From: G963664115 sp965216035
GTDB taxonomy: Bacteria > Acidobacteriota > Terriglobia > 20CM-2-55-15
Assembly: GCA_965216035.1 (NCBI GenBank)
Contig: CBDCFM010000018.1
Coordinates: forward strand, 124,001-188,000
Direction of reading: 5' to 3'
DNA length: 64,000 nt
The notes under the pieces were generated by a model, which saw only the letters and a list, made by a program, of their open reading frames with translations, was not told the origin of the DNA and did no database searches. The position numbers and the translations under genes were made by a program. Positions within the stretch are counted from its first letter, which is position 1; the number at the start of each line of letters is the position of its first letter. Below, in pieces: positions 36,317 to 47,300 of the stretch.

Positions 36317-38521
36317 TTATCTCAAGACTTCCACCTGGCGGGAGTACTTGATGATGAGATTGCGATTGATCGGACCCAAACCGTGCAGCCTCTGGGTCTC
36401 GTTATAGACGACGTACAATCCGGTGCCGGCGGCGCTCAGCCATCCAAAGCGGAAGTTTCCGCTCCAGGTACTTGCCCGGTCGTTGTACTGGATCAGGGAC
36501 TGAAAGTTTATCCGTGGTGAGAGGCTGTAGTTAAGACGAGTCTGCAGCAAGTTGGTCACAAACTCGCCTTCCGGAAGGTTGATATCGCTGCGCCGCCAGG
36601 TGAGGGATGTATTGATCGTGGCCCCGGCTCGGGCGTTCGCCCCAACCGAGAACGTGCGCTCGTTCCCCGTATAAAATCCACCGACAACCGAAGACCAATC
36701 CAAGGACAAAACCTGGCTCCGGTCCGATCGGATTCTAAGGTCGAACTGTGGATGTCGGTACTGGCCTGGAGGTATGACCACTCCGGGAGTGATCTCGAAC
36801 GGTTGATGAAGCCCTTCCATATTAATGTTTACGATCGTGCCCAGGAACCAGCCGTTTTCGAAATCGATGCTGGGATCCATGTGGATCGTCTGGGTTTCCA
36901 TAAAGCCGTCGAAATCCCAATGAGTTCGGATTTGAGCATGGGGCCGAATTTCTCTAAGCCACGGTATGTTCGGGAAGCGAATGTTCTTTCCTCCCGCGAG
37001 GTCGAGAAACCGGTAGTTCTTGCGTGTCAGGAATCCGACCTCGGGATTGAAGTCATCTCCGACCTGTGAATATTCCGAACGCAGGTATCCACCCCGCTGC
37101 TGGTATTGAATCCGGACGTCGTAGGCAGACTCCGGACCCGTTCGACCGGGTGTTTCCGTGCGCGCCATGAAACCGTCGATGTCCGTGTATGGGCCGATAC
37201 CGAGTTTACCGTCGATACCCCAGGTCCGGTTCCAGTTGCCGGGGACCGAACCGGCCGCCTCACGATTGACAAAAATGCCGCCAAAGCTGGAGCGGTTTGG
37301 AAGCTCCCGGCTCACACGTGCTACGGTGAAGTTGTTCTTGGCCGTGATTCCGGGAACGTCGTCGGTCTCCATGTTGAGCAACCCGACATTGAACTGCCCC
37401 ACCTTTCCGCTTAAGCGCGCACCGCCAATGATGGGGACGGCGGCCCCGGAAGGATCGATACCAATACGGCGGCTGAAAAACAGATCGATCCCGGATTTTC
37501 CTGCCGCGAACAAACCGGCATTCTCAAGGAAGAATGAGCGTTTCTCTGGAAACCGGACACTGAAGCGCGTCAGGTTAACCACCTGTTCGTCCACCTCGAC
37601 CTGCGCAAAATCCGTGTTGTAGGTCACATCGAGATTCAGGCTCGGCGTGATACCGATTTTGGCGTCAAAACCGACGTCGCCGTCAAACTCAGTCTCAGTC
37701 TCCACGGGGTTCGCAAAGTTTCGAGAGGCTGAGCCGATCACATAAGGTGTCACGTTGAAATTGCGAGGGGTATCCAGTTCCAGTCCCCTCAGTTCCCCGG
37801 CTGACGACAGTCGATACAGGTTGTAGATACGCTCAATCGGGGCCCAGAACACCTCTTCGTTCTTCCGGCGAATATTGCGTTGAAAGTTCACGCCCCAGGT
37901 TTGGGGCCGGTCCCCATAGCGAAGGCTTCTCAATGGGATTTCGAACTCGGCCATCCAGCCCAATTCGGTGACTTCGGTGCGCACCGTCCAACTGGTGTCC
38001 CAGTTTAGATTGAAGCCGGAACCCGACGTCACGGCGGCCCGGCCCTGGACCGCACGCGTGCCTTCGCCTTCGTTGCTGACCTGGCCGTCGAATTCGATCC
38101 CTGCAGGATTCGTGCCGAAGACGAAGCCGTTCTGGAGGTCGTGGTAGGTGTCGAAGATGACCTGAAAGGAATCGGTATCGTTCATTCCCGAATCCCGCCT
38201 GCTGTCGGTCACGCGAATCTGATCCGGTTCACTGTCATAGCAGATCACGCTGATAAAGATGGCGCGATTGTTATACAGAATCCGAACGACGGTCTCTTCA
38301 GATGCAGGCGTGCCCTCGACCGGCTCAGTCTGCACGAAGCCGGTAATTGGGACTGCCACTTCCCAAACGGCGTCGTCGACAATGCCGTCGATCAGTGGAG
38401 GCGTCTCGACGAAAGTCGCGTTGGCGACCGGCACCGGTTCCTGTGCCCAGGCGGGCGTAATCGGGAGGAGAATGGCAACCATGGCTATGGCTGCGCCATA
38501 GGCGACGGCTGCGCCAAGCAT
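36317..38521 (-). CDS. DUF5916 family protein 2 (CBM9-like domain plus barrel)
   Basis: The product has 734 residues if started at ATG 38521, just before the signal peptide (LGAAVAYGAAIAMVAILLP, ends AWAQ). The frame is open back to 38581 and AAGGAG lies about 15 nt from the chosen ATG, so the start is uncertain. The CBM9-like domain covers about 25-230 (PLIDGIVDDAVWEVAVP, IFISVICYDSEPDQIRVTDSRR, GFVFGTNPAGIEFDGQ, AEFEIPLRSLRYG), followed by DUF5916 (FPEKRSFFLENAGLFAAG, FFSRRIG). It is on the same strand as DUF5916 protein 1, with a 166-bp gap, so the two may be cotranscribed. Confidence 0.86.
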   Translation of the reverse strand: MLGAAVAYGAAIAMVAILLPITPAWAQEPVPVANATFVETPPLIDGIVDDAVWEVAVPITGFVQTEPVEGTPASEETVVRILYNNRAIFISVICYDSEPDQIRVTDSRRDSGMNDTDSFQVIFDTYHDLQNGFVFGTNPAGIEFDGQVSNEGEGTRAVQGRAAVTSGSGFNLNWDTSWTVRTEVTELGWMAEFEIPLRSLRYGDRPQTWGVNFQRNIRRKNEEVFWAPIERIYNLYRLSSAGELRGLELDTPRNFNVTPYVIGSASRNFANPVETETEFDGDVGFDAKIGITPSLNLDVTYNTDFAQVEVDEQVVNLTRFSVRFPEKRSFFLENAGLFAAGKSGIDLFFSRRIGIDPSGAAVPIIGGARLSGKVGQFNVGLLNMETDDVPGITAKNNFTVARVSRELPNRSSFGGIFVNREAAGSVPGNWNRTWGIDGKLGIGPYTDIDGFMARTETPGRTGPESAYDVRIQYQQRGGYLRSEYSQVGDDFNPEVGFLTRKNYRFLDLAGGKNIRFPNIPWLREIRPHAQIRTHWDFDGFMETQTIHMDPSIDFENGWFLGTIVNINMEGLHQPFEITPGVVIPPGQYRHPQFDLRIRSDRSQVLSLDWSSVVGGFYTGNERTFSVGANARAGATINTSLTWRRSDINLPEGEFVTNLLQTRLNYSLSPRINFQSLIQYNDRASTWSGNFRFGWLSAAGTGLYVVYNETQRLHGLGPINRNLIIKYSRQVEVLR

Positions 38522-38581
38522 TATCCGCAAGTGCAACTCCTTAACTCCTTGTCCGCTGGGGCCGGGAGCGTGCCCAAGCAA

Positions 38582-39095
38582 TCGACACTGGCCGCTCAGC
38601 GAAAGGTAACGGATAAGCTGGCAACAAGTGACCCCACTTCTTGCTACAGTGAAGTCCCGTCAAGCATCGTTCTTCGGTTACGGAACCAGGCTCCTTCTCA
38701 GTTCCCGAACCAAGTTAGCTTAGCAGCCCCCAACTTGCTGTCAAGACGACGTGGGTTCTCGTAGCGGGAGTTGTCCAACTGTATTTGCAACGTGTGAGGG
38801 CGCGCCATAGATTTTTCGCGGCGCTCCACCCGCGGCAGAGCGGACATCGCGAATCGTGCGTCCGCGTTCGACAAGGCTGGGCCGATTGTCCGGTGTGCTC
38901 TGGACCCCCGAGCAACACTGCAATTCCCACTTGACCATTATGAATGACAACCGAGCTTAACATCAGGACGTCATGAATCCGCGGCACATGGAGGTTCGCC
39001 ACAAATGCCCCCCCTGACCAAAGCGCACATGGAAATTCTATCGATGGTCCCGAAATAGATGACGCCAAGCTGGCCGGGAGCCCCTCGCAAAGGAC
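38582..39095. other. intergenic region upstream of the receptor 2 promoter
   Basis: About 510 bp without a recognisable gene on either strand. No relic was identified. Confidence 0.35.
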
Positions 39096-39126
39096 TTGAC
39101 AAGCTCATCCTTACGGTGTTTATACT
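39096..39126 (+). promoter_or_regulatory. promoter of receptor 2
   Basis: TTGACA at 39096-39101 is followed after 17 nt by TTTATA at 39119-39124, or after 19 nt by TATACT at 39121-39126. The same sequence (TTGACA, then GCGGTGTTTATACTCG) occurs in front of receptor 3 on the other strand, so it is conserved. Confidence 0.7.
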
Positions 39127-39639
39127 CGCGCGACTTATCGATTTGACATTAGGGAATGTGAAACCCTTTGGTCTGGGCGGGTGTGATGCGACGAGTCGTT
39201 CACGTTAGGCCCCTTGCCTTCTGCCTGACATCGAACGTTGCTGTGGGTCAGGAGCGGAAAGCGCCGCCTCTCGTCAAGTTGCGACACGCCTATCGCCTGG
39301 GAAGAAACGGAAAGATTCAAACGAGTTGTGATCAGCCCCTGGACGGTTGCCCACAGTACCGGGAGGCGATGACGACAGGTTTGGATTGTGATTTTCCGCC
39401 CGCGCTTCGGGCGAACCTGCTTCCCACAAACACGGGCATGTGGCCTTCTCTGTGTCGAACGCAGCCGGAAGCCGCACATCACGACCCGAGTCCGGCCGGC
39501 TCGCGCTCCCCGAGTCGAGTTGTTGAGCCTTGAGACCAGGAACTTCAATGGTCCGCTAACGACGAAGTGTCTCATCCATCCGGGGAAGGGACGGGAGCGA
39601 CAGAGATCCGTAGGATGTCTCAAAACTCATGGAGGAAAC
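39127..39639 (+). promoter_or_regulatory. long conserved leader of receptor 2
   Basis: About 510 nt separate the promoter from the receptor start. The whole stretch is alignable with the leader of receptor 3 (47722-48229, minus strand) by eye, with small indels. Both contain a frame starting ATGCGACGAGT about 60 nt after the -10 box; its translations (RPLAFCLTSNVAVGQER against GPLAFYLTANASVNRER) are similar. There is no good ribosome binding site for that frame. It may be a structured or regulatory 5' leader, or may encode a short peptide. No known riboswitch was recognised. Confidence 0.55.
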
Positions 39640-42600
39640 ATGAAACGTATTTTCACTGCATTAGGAATTGCTTTGTTGTTGACGGCGATGACCTCGGGCA
39701 CGGTTTGGGCCCAGGCGACCGCGCAGATCAGCGGAACCGTTACCGATCCGACCGGCGCCTTGATACCGGGCGTGGAAGTCACAGCCACTCAGACCGACAC
39801 GGGTGTTAGCCGAACGGTAGTGACGAATGAAACCGGCTCCTATATCCTGGCGGCCCTACCATTAGGCCCGTATCAGCTGGAAGCGACGTTGCCGGGCTTT
39901 CAAACATATTCACAGACCGGAATTGTCCTCCAGGTCGGTGCCAGTCCGGTCATCCCCGTCGTTCTGCAGATCGGTCAAGTGACCCAAACGATCGAGGTTC
40001 AGGCCAATGCCGCGCTGGTGGAAACGCGCAACCTGAGCGTCGGGCAGGTGATGGAGACCGAGCGCATCGCGGCGCTGCCGCTCAACGGACGCAACGTGCA
40101 AGAGTTGCTGCTGCTCGGCGGCGGAGCTTCGGAAGCTGTTGAGCCCGGGGGATATAGTTTCCCTGGCCGCTTGACGATCACAAGCGCCGGCAGCCTGGGC
40201 TTTGGAACGGAGTACCTATTGGACGGAATCCGCCACGTCGATGCTTATGATGGCGTGGCGCTGCCGCTTCCCTTTCCCGACGCGCTACAGGAGTTCAGGA
40301 GCGAGATCGGAGGGCAGGGGGCTGGCCAAAGGCGTTCCTCCCAGGTGAGTTCGGTGACCAAATCGGGCACGAATGAGTTTCACGGCAACGCGTTCTGGTT
40401 TGTACGCAACGACCTGTTGAACGCGCGCGAATATTTTTCGAGGACCAACAGTACGCTGAAACGCAACCAGTACGGCGGCACCGTCGGCGGACCGCTTCTC
40501 GAGAACAAACTCTTTTTCTTCGGCGGATATCAGGGCACGATCCTCCGCCAGGACCCGAGCGACGAGGAAGCTTTCGTTCCATCAAACGCGATGCTCAGAG
40601 GGGACTTCAGGGACCTCGCCGGTACGGCTTGCAACCGCAGAGCGTTCACGCTGAATGAGACCTTTCCGGACGGCACGCCGAGCGGATTCATCAACAACAT
40701 GATTGATCCGGCGTTGTTCAGTCCCACAGCTGTCAACCTTGCCGCCCGCCTTCCCTCGACGGATGATCCGTGCGGAGAAATTATTTATGGCGTGAAGGAG
40801 ATTGAAAACCAGCAACAGTTCGTCGTCAAGGTCGACTTTCAAAAGAGTGATAATCATTCGTTGTTCACGCGTTTTGTCGATTCGTACCTCGACGAGGCAT
40901 CGCCGATCAGCGACAACAACGTTCTGACTGGGGGAGGAGACCAATTCTTCAGATCCTACGCGTGGACTGGCGGCAGCACGTACATCTTCGGTCCCAACGT
41001 CGTCAATTCGGCCCGTATTTCGGTCTCGGCGAACCGCCGTTTGTCGCTTCCCGTCTCGCTTTTCAGCATGACCGAGCTCGGCTCTGACGTCTACAGCGGT
41101 TACATCCCGAACGCGGCAGACATTGTGGTCGACGACGGGTTTGAACTGGGAAGCAATCATCGATTAGTGAGGACGGTGCTCTACCAGCTAGCCGACGATG
41201 TGAGCTGGGTTCGTGGATCCCATCAAATTGGCTTCGGTGGGCGCGTGGGACACTCACGGACATCTGCAGAAACGGGGAACACCCGGATTCCCAGCTTTAA
41301 CGTCAGCGGAGGGTTCACTGGGACAGGGTTGGCGGATTTAATGTTAGGAAAAGTGAATGACTTCACCCAGAGCACAGGCAACGGCAACTTTTCAAGGAAT
41401 AACCACATTGAAATGTATCTAACGGACACCTGGCAGGCGAAGCCACGACTCACCTTGACCGGGGGCTTACGCTGGTCGCCAATTCTTGCAATGATAGATG
41501 TCCGTCGTCCGATCCCGTTGGTCTCGAATTTCGATATCGACCGGTACCGGCAGGGAATCCGAAGCTCTGTGTTCGATAATTCGCCTCCGGGATTTGTCTA
41601 CGCTGGAGATCCTGAGTTAGAGCAGTGGACGAACATGCCGGGTGCGGAGAAGCCGCGGGCGAACGTTTGGAACAACTATTGGAACACCTGGGGGCCGCGC
41701 GTAGGTTTCGCGTGGGACATCCAGGGCGATGGCCGCACCTCCCTTCGCTCTTCCTATTCACTGTCGTATGAAGAATACCCGGCAATTTACGGGATAGGCT
41801 CGCGGGCTCAACAGCCACCTTGGGGTTCGCTGACTCGTCTGCTTCAACCAGAAGGAGGTCTTGACGCTCCGTGGTCCGGTATTCCGGGTGGAAATCCGCA
41901 CCCGATTACGCAAAGCAAGGAGATGGCTTTTGTGCCGTTCGGCGCTTACCTACCGAACAACGCCGACCTCGTTCCGACCTACACTCAATCGTGGAATTTG
42001 AGCCTTCAACGAGAATTGGTGCCGGGCTCGCTCCTGTCGGTGAGCTATATGGGAACCCAGATCGTGCACCTTCAGACGGCGAAAGCGGTGAATCGGGCCA
42101 TCTACGTTCCGGGCGTCGGCGACGCCAGCGGCAATTGCTTCCGCGATGGCGCGATAACCCATTTCACGGTAAATCCAGGACAGGACTGCTCTGGACCTTT
42201 CAATACGCAGGACCGCCGCGTTTTGAGTTTCGAGAACCCGGAGTTCGGAGGCGAAATTGGAAGACTTGCTGTAATTGAAAACGGCAGCACACAGAATTAC
42301 CACGGGATGCTAGTTCGCTTACAGCATCGCGCCAGCGACAATCTCAACTTTAACGCGAACTATACCTTGTCCCATTGCATCGGTGATTTTATCGGCAGGA
42401 CAAATTCCGGGTATGGCTCAAGCGTGGACCACACGTTTGTAAAGGAGAACGACCGCAAATATGACCGGGGCAATTGCGAACAGGACGAGCGGCACGCCTT
42501 CAATTTGACGTCGCTCATCCAGACTCCGGAGTTTGCCAATCGCACCTTGCGTCTGATAGGGAGCGGATGGCGAATGTCCACAATCTACCGAGCGTCCACA

Positions 42601-43083
42601 GGCGGGAATACCAATCGGGCCAATCAAGCCAGTGGAATTCGCACCGTGACACTGGGACGCCCTGCCAGCGGTCAGGGGGCCAGTAGCGGTTTGGATCGGT
42701 GCCTCTGCGATATTGGCAACCAACGCCCGAATATTCTCATGGATGAGTTTTACCTCGACAGATCAGGCGATCCCGGCTCGCTCTGGCTGAACAAGGATGC
42801 GTTCGGGACCCCGGAGCCGGGCACTTTTGGAGATTTTGGCCGCGTCAATGTTCTGCTGCCGTATGAGTGGGATTTCGATGTGGCCCTGGCCCGCATATTC
42901 AGTTTCCGCGAAACCCAGAGCCTGGAGTTTCGAGTCGAAGCGTATAACGTGACGAATAGTTGGCGGCCGGATGTCGCGGGTAGGAACTCTATTAACATGG
43001 ATCTGAGTTCACGCCGCTTCGGCGTGATTCGTAGGGCACTCGAACCGAGGATCATGCAGTTCGCGCTCAAATATACATTCTGA
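39640..43083 (+). CDS. Oar-like TonB-linked outer-membrane receptor 2
   Basis: The product has 1147 residues from ATG 39640, preceded by GGAGGAAAC; the longer open frame back to 39388 is leader sequence. The signal peptide is about 1-25 (ends VWAQ). The carboxypeptidase-regulatory-like domain (ISGTVTDPTGALIPGVEVT, VVTNETGSYILAALPLGPY) covers about 26-110. The plug region (ERIAALPLNGRNVQELLLLGGG) and a barrel ending MQFALKYTF follow. Along its length it parallels receptor 1. Its first 80 or so residues are nearly identical to receptor 3, including at the DNA level, while the rest of receptor 3 diverges. A terminator follows 48 nt after the stop. Confidence 0.92.
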   Translation: MKRIFTALGIALLLTAMTSGTVWAQATAQISGTVTDPTGALIPGVEVTATQTDTGVSRTVVTNETGSYILAALPLGPYQLEATLPGFQTYSQTGIVLQVGASPVIPVVLQIGQVTQTIEVQANAALVETRNLSVGQVMETERIAALPLNGRNVQELLLLGGGASEAVEPGGYSFPGRLTITSAGSLGFGTEYLLDGIRHVDAYDGVALPLPFPDALQEFRSEIGGQGAGQRRSSQVSSVTKSGTNEFHGNAFWFVRNDLLNAREYFSRTNSTLKRNQYGGTVGGPLLENKLFFFGGYQGTILRQDPSDEEAFVPSNAMLRGDFRDLAGTACNRRAFTLNETFPDGTPSGFINNMIDPALFSPTAVNLAARLPSTDDPCGEIIYGVKEIENQQQFVVKVDFQKSDNHSLFTRFVDSYLDEASPISDNNVLTGGGDQFFRSYAWTGGSTYIFGPNVVNSARISVSANRRLSLPVSLFSMTELGSDVYSGYIPNAADIVVDDGFELGSNHRLVRTVLYQLADDVSWVRGSHQIGFGGRVGHSRTSAETGNTRIPSFNVSGGFTGTGLADLMLGKVNDFTQSTGNGNFSRNNHIEMYLTDTWQAKPRLTLTGGLRWSPILAMIDVRRPIPLVSNFDIDRYRQGIRSSVFDNSPPGFVYAGDPELEQWTNMPGAEKPRANVWNNYWNTWGPRVGFAWDIQGDGRTSLRSSYSLSYEEYPAIYGIGSRAQQPPWGSLTRLLQPEGGLDAPWSGIPGGNPHPITQSKEMAFVPFGAYLPNNADLVPTYTQSWNLSLQRELVPGSLLSVSYMGTQIVHLQTAKAVNRAIYVPGVGDASGNCFRDGAITHFTVNPGQDCSGPFNTQDRRVLSFENPEFGGEIGRLAVIENGSTQNYHGMLVRLQHRASDNLNFNANYTLSHCIGDFIGRTNSGYGSSVDHTFVKENDRKYDRGNCEQDERHAFNLTSLIQTPEFANRTLRLIGSGWRMSTIYRASTGGNTNRANQASGIRTVTLGRPASGQGASSGLDRCLCDIGNQRPNILMDEFYLDRSGDPGSLWLNKDAFGTPEPGTFGDFGRVNVLLPYEWDFDVALARIFSFRETQSLEFRVEAYNVTNSWRPDVAGRNSINMDLSSRRFGVIRRALEPRIMQFALKYTF

Positions 43084-43130
43084 CTTTGCGCTCTTAGATG
43101 GAGCGGCCCGTCAAAGGCTGCTGATTCTTC

Positions 43131-43172
43131 AACCCGGCCTTTCTCGATATTGGGAAAGGCCGGGTTTTGTTT
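43131..43172 (+). terminator. rho-independent terminator of receptor 2
   Basis: AACCCGGCCTTTC (43131-43143) pairs perfectly with GAAAGGCCGGGTT (43154-43166), followed by TTGTTT. A copy of the same terminator occurs at 48355-48396. Confidence 0.9.
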
Positions 43173-43288
43173 GGAATGTCGGTATAAAGCTTCCGGAATC
43201 GAATGCAATTTTCCGGCCGGGGATTCATGCCATAGGGGGGTATTGACCAGTCAAACTGTTTTGAAGACGTTTTAGGCGATATTGTTGC

Positions 43289-43675
43289 CAATCCCTCTGG
43301 AGGGCGGTGGATCAAGACGGTGACGTGGTCGCAGAGGAGTATCGACCTGCTTTCGAAGCAGACGGGCCGGCAGCAGTCTCGCTCAACAAGGCTGCGGTCG
43401 TCGGATCATACACGCCCAACGGTTATGGTCTCTACGACATGAGCGGTGACGTGATCGAGTGGACTAATGACAGGTATGACCGCGGTTACTACGCTTTCAT
43501 GCCGAAAAGGAATCCACAGGGGCCAGCGGACGGTCTATACAAGAGTACTCGCGGCGGTGGTTGGGCGGAAGTCCGAGGCTCACAGCTGGCGAATTATTAC
43601 CGCAATTTTACTGATCCTGAACTCCGCGGCTCCACGATAGGATTTCGCTGCGCAATGTCCGTGGCTCCACAATAG
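43289..43675 (+). pseudogene. 5'-truncated SUMF1-like gene (third module relic)
   Basis: Only the C-terminal half remains. The frame reads NGYGLYDMSGDVIEWTNDRYDRGYYAFMPKRNPQGP in two runs, then GLYKSTRGGGW and NYYRNFTDPELRGSTIGFRC, close to SUMF1 copies 1 and 2 and sharing YYAFMPKRN.QGP with copy 1. There is no start codon context, no signal peptide and no catalytic N-terminal half. It is followed by a broken SnoaL-like gene, so this is the remnant of a third copy of the module. Confidence 0.82.
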
Positions 43676-43724
43676 CCTCTCGCTGTCCAGAATCAGAAAA
43701 ATGAATAGATAAGGAATTGGCTGT

Positions 43725-44316
43725 ATGGGTCGATTGATTGTTTTGACTTTGACTAGTCTTTTGGCCGTATTTGGGGTTCAAGTTCAGACTCCATCAGATC
43801 CTTCACCAACCGAGCCTGTCATGGATCCGACCGTGTTGGGCCAGGAGTGGATGGATCAGCTGAATCCTCTCGACGACTGGTGCATATCCATGGATGGAAT
43901 AAACAGGGGATTCGACCAGGTTGTCGATGCTTTTATGGCGCCCTGGGTGTTTCGTTCCCGATGTCCTTGTGGAGGTACCGCCACACGACGAAAAACAGAT
44001 TGGACCCGTTATGCTTCTCGGCAGCCGGCAAATCTGGCAATGGGCCGATAAGTTTGCGAGAACTGACGTCGAGCTCGCCTATCTGTTAAAGCCCCAGACC
44101 GAGAACGAAGTCGAAGGCGAGCGGATGGTCTATTCCAAGCCATTGCCTTGGGGCGGCCTGGGTGTTTCGTTCCCGATAATCGCAGGCCATTCTATGCGTC
44201 AAGATCGAAGCCAGTTTCTGGAGGTGGGAGCCGTCTTCGTCCAGTATGGTGAAGATGGACAAATCCATCGCTTCCGTCTGATTCAGTCGGAGAAAGAGAA
44301 GGTTCTGGAGGACTAG
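43725..44316 (+). pseudogene. frameshifted SnoaL/NTF2-like gene (third module relic)
   Basis: The frame from 43725 encodes a signal peptide (MGRLIVLTLTSLLAVFG) and WMDQLNPLDDW, then GFDQVVDAFMAP. Near 43945 a one-base shift is needed to continue with VPDVLVEVPPHDEKQIGPVM, LPWGGLGVSFPIIAGHSMR and VFVQYGEDGQIHRFRL, ending at 44316. Both halves align with the copy at 24818-25387. AAGGAATTG precedes the ATG. The cytochrome gene that separates SUMF1-like and SnoaL-like genes in the other copies is missing here. Confidence 0.82.
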
Positions 44317-44341
44317 ATTTCAGTTTCGGATTAAGACGCTC

Positions 44342-44386
44342 GACAGAATCCAGCCTTTCCCAATGCTGAGAAGGCTGGATTCTGTC
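44342..44386. terminator. strong hairpin between convergent genes
   Basis: GACAGAATCCAGCCTT (44342-44357) pairs perfectly over 16 bp with AAGGCTGGATTCTGTC (44371-44386). It lies between the SnoaL relic (plus) and receptor 3 (minus) and could serve both. Neither side has a long T tract, so the termination mechanism is uncertain. Confidence 0.65.
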
Positions 44387-44397
44387 AGCGCCTCGGC

Positions 44398-47300
44398 TTA
44401 GAAGAAATACTTCAAAGCGAATTGCATAATTCTCGGGTCCTGTGTCCCCAACACCCGGCCGAACGTACTGCTGTTGAGACGTGTCACCGGGTTCTCAAAG
44501 CGGACGCTGTTTGTCACGTTGAAAGCCTCGGCTCGAAGTTCCAGCCTCTGGGTTTCACCGAACGGGAACTCTCTGGAGAGGGCCACATCGAACGCCCAGT
44601 TACGTGGGCCACGAACGTTATTCGCACCTATCTGTCCGAGCGTTCCTGTGGGCGCCAGCGCGAAGGCGTCAGGATTGAGGAAGTTGTCGACGGATTTGTC
44701 CCCATAGGGTTCCGACAGCACCTGATTGACGCGCTGGTTCCGAATCCCGCTCAAGGCCCTGTCCCTACTGGTGGTGATGGACATCTGGGAGCCCGAAAAG
44801 ACCCTGACAATGGGCGAGAACCGCCAGCCTGAAGCCAGAGCGCGCAGCGCCCGGCCGGAAAACTCCGGCGTTTCGGCCAGGGCCGACATATTGAACACGT
44901 GCCGCCGGTCTGTGTCGCAGTCGCCGCGGTCAAAGCGCCGGTTGAACGGATCGGTCCAGGCCCCCCGCGAATCGCTGATGCAATGCGACCACGTGTAGTT
45001 CCCGTTAAGGGTGACGCCACCCGCGGCGCGGCGCTGAACGGCAAAGATCAGACCGTTGTAGCTGGACGTCCCAGTCGCATCCATGAATTCAAAATCGCCG
45101 AAACCCGCGCCGATCTCCTGACCATGTTCCAGACTGATCGTCCGGCGCTGGTTCCTATTGCTGTTTGCAGAACAATTCCGGCCTTCCCGGCCGCCGGTGA
45201 GGACCACCTGGCCGTTCTGCGCACAGTTCCCGTCCGCGTCGAAGGTCCCGGGAATATAGACGGCAGGGTTGCCGCGTTGCCGAGTTGCCACATGATAGCT
45301 TGTGTTCCCGAGATAATTGGCCGTCAGGAGCCAATCGGACCCGATCTGTCTTTGGATGCTGAGGTTCCACTGCACGACCTGCTTGTTCGGCTGGTCATAG
45401 GGCGTTGTCGCGAAGGTGGGATACCTCGGCCATGGCTGATCGCGTTCGATAAACCGTCCGTATCTAACTGGGAACGGATCTCCGCCGGGCTCGTCTGCCC
45501 ATGGATCCGCGTGGAGCACATCGTTCCTGATGAAACGGGGCGCCCATGGTGCCCCGTTAGCTGCCCGGAGCACGCTTCGGACATCCACAAAGTCGTAGTA
45601 CATCCCCCCCGAAACCCGGACGGAAGTGCGGCCATCCCCGGCCACATCCCATCCCAGCCCCAGGCGCGGCGAAAAATTCCACCACTTTCTGTTGATACCC
45701 TCTAAGCCGGGGTGTCCGGGATCCCCCGGAAAGTAGATGCCCGGCGGGGTGTTGTCAAACTGTGTGCTGGTGGTGCCGGCTGCCAGGCGAGCGAGGTCCA
45801 GATTGAGGGAGGCGCCGTCCAGATGCACGATGGGAAAGTAAGGCTCCCAGCGTATCCCGTAGTTCAACGTCAGATTTTGACTCATCCTCCAGGTGTCGGC
45901 GGCATAGAGTCCGATGTACTGGGACTTCTTGTTCTGGTCTGCCGGGGGGCCCATACCGAATTCGGCTGCACGCCCCACGAAGAAGTCGCCCATCCCCATA
46001 CCCGTCGTGTCGCCGCTGAACTCAAATGGCATGTGGGTATAGTTTCTTGAATACGAGTTAATCCACCACCCCGCCCATGAAGCGCCCAGGGCCAGTTGGT
46101 GGTCCCCGCGAACTAGGCTGAGATCGTCGCTAATCGCGAAAGTGGCCGTGGTAGCCGGACCGTCCCCGCACCCTCCGCACCACAAATCAAACGCGCCGTC
46201 GACCTCCACGCGGCCAAAATTGTTGCCGTAATTGAACGCGTTGATTCCAATATCGCCCGACCCCCAAGGTTCATGGCTGAAGTCTGGAGTCGGCTTGGCG
46301 CCGTACTGACGATTCCCCACCAGACGCAATGAGTTGACAGTGTTATTGCCGAACAGGTAGGTGTCACCGATGGTAAACGCCTGCGCCCGCGCCTCCCGCC
46401 CAACGCCCAGCCGCCTCGCCGACAGCAGGCTCCCGGTAACTGCGTGGGGGGCCTTCAACTCTATCGTCTCGATGATATACCTGACGAACATCGAGTGGCT
46501 GTTGCTCCGTTGGTAGTCCACCCTGCCGAGGGCCTGATGCTCGTTTGTGGGCCTGGGCATTCCAAATATGGTTCTGCCGCACGGATCCGTCGATTGCGGC
46601 ATTTTGGCCGCCAGCGCCACAGCCGGTCGGCTGAACAGTGCGGGATCAATGATATTGTTGTTGAAAAGCTCGACGCCATCCGGAGCATAACTCAGGTTCT
46701 GCTGCCGCTCGCGATTGCACGCCGGTGAGGCGAATGCCGTAAAGTCTCCCGCCAGTATCGCCGGGGTGGGCACAAACGCAACGCGGTGCGATGGATCTTC
46801 GCGCAGCGTCGTGCCCTGGTAGCCTGCGAAGAAAAACAGCCTGTTCGAGAGAATCGGTCCGCCAATCGTCCCGCCAAACTGATTGCGCTTGAGCGTGTCG
46901 CGCTCGCTGGCGAACGCGTTCCGCGCATTGAATTTGCCGTTCCGCACAAACTCAAACAGATTGCCATGGATCTCGTTCGTGCCCGATTTCGTTACCAGGC
47001 TGACGGAACCGGCGGACTTGACGCCGCTCGCGGCGGTCGTGGCGCCGGTGTCGACCTTGAACTCCTGGAGCGCGTCGGGAAACGGCATCGACATGTAAGA
47101 GTCGGTGAACGGATTGTTGTGAAAGGCCCCGTCCAGGGTGTAGTTCAATCCGGTATTTGTTCCGCCTGCCACCGACACATTACCCTTGTTGGTCGCATCC
47201 CGGCCAGAAGCATCAAGCTCAGCCGCCGGCGTCACTGCGGGAGTCAGTTCGACCAGATCGATCATCGACCGTCCGTTTAGCGGCAGCTCCAGGATACGCG

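Noticed and set aside
39127..39639. Known riboswitch (for example cobalamin) in the receptor leader
   Set aside because: I could not find the conserved B12 box or another known aptamer core; the leader is reported as conserved but unassigned.
43725..44316. Programmed frameshift in the SnoaL-like gene
   Set aside because: There is no slippery heptamer at the shift, and the neighbouring SUMF1-like gene is also truncated, so simple decay explains it.
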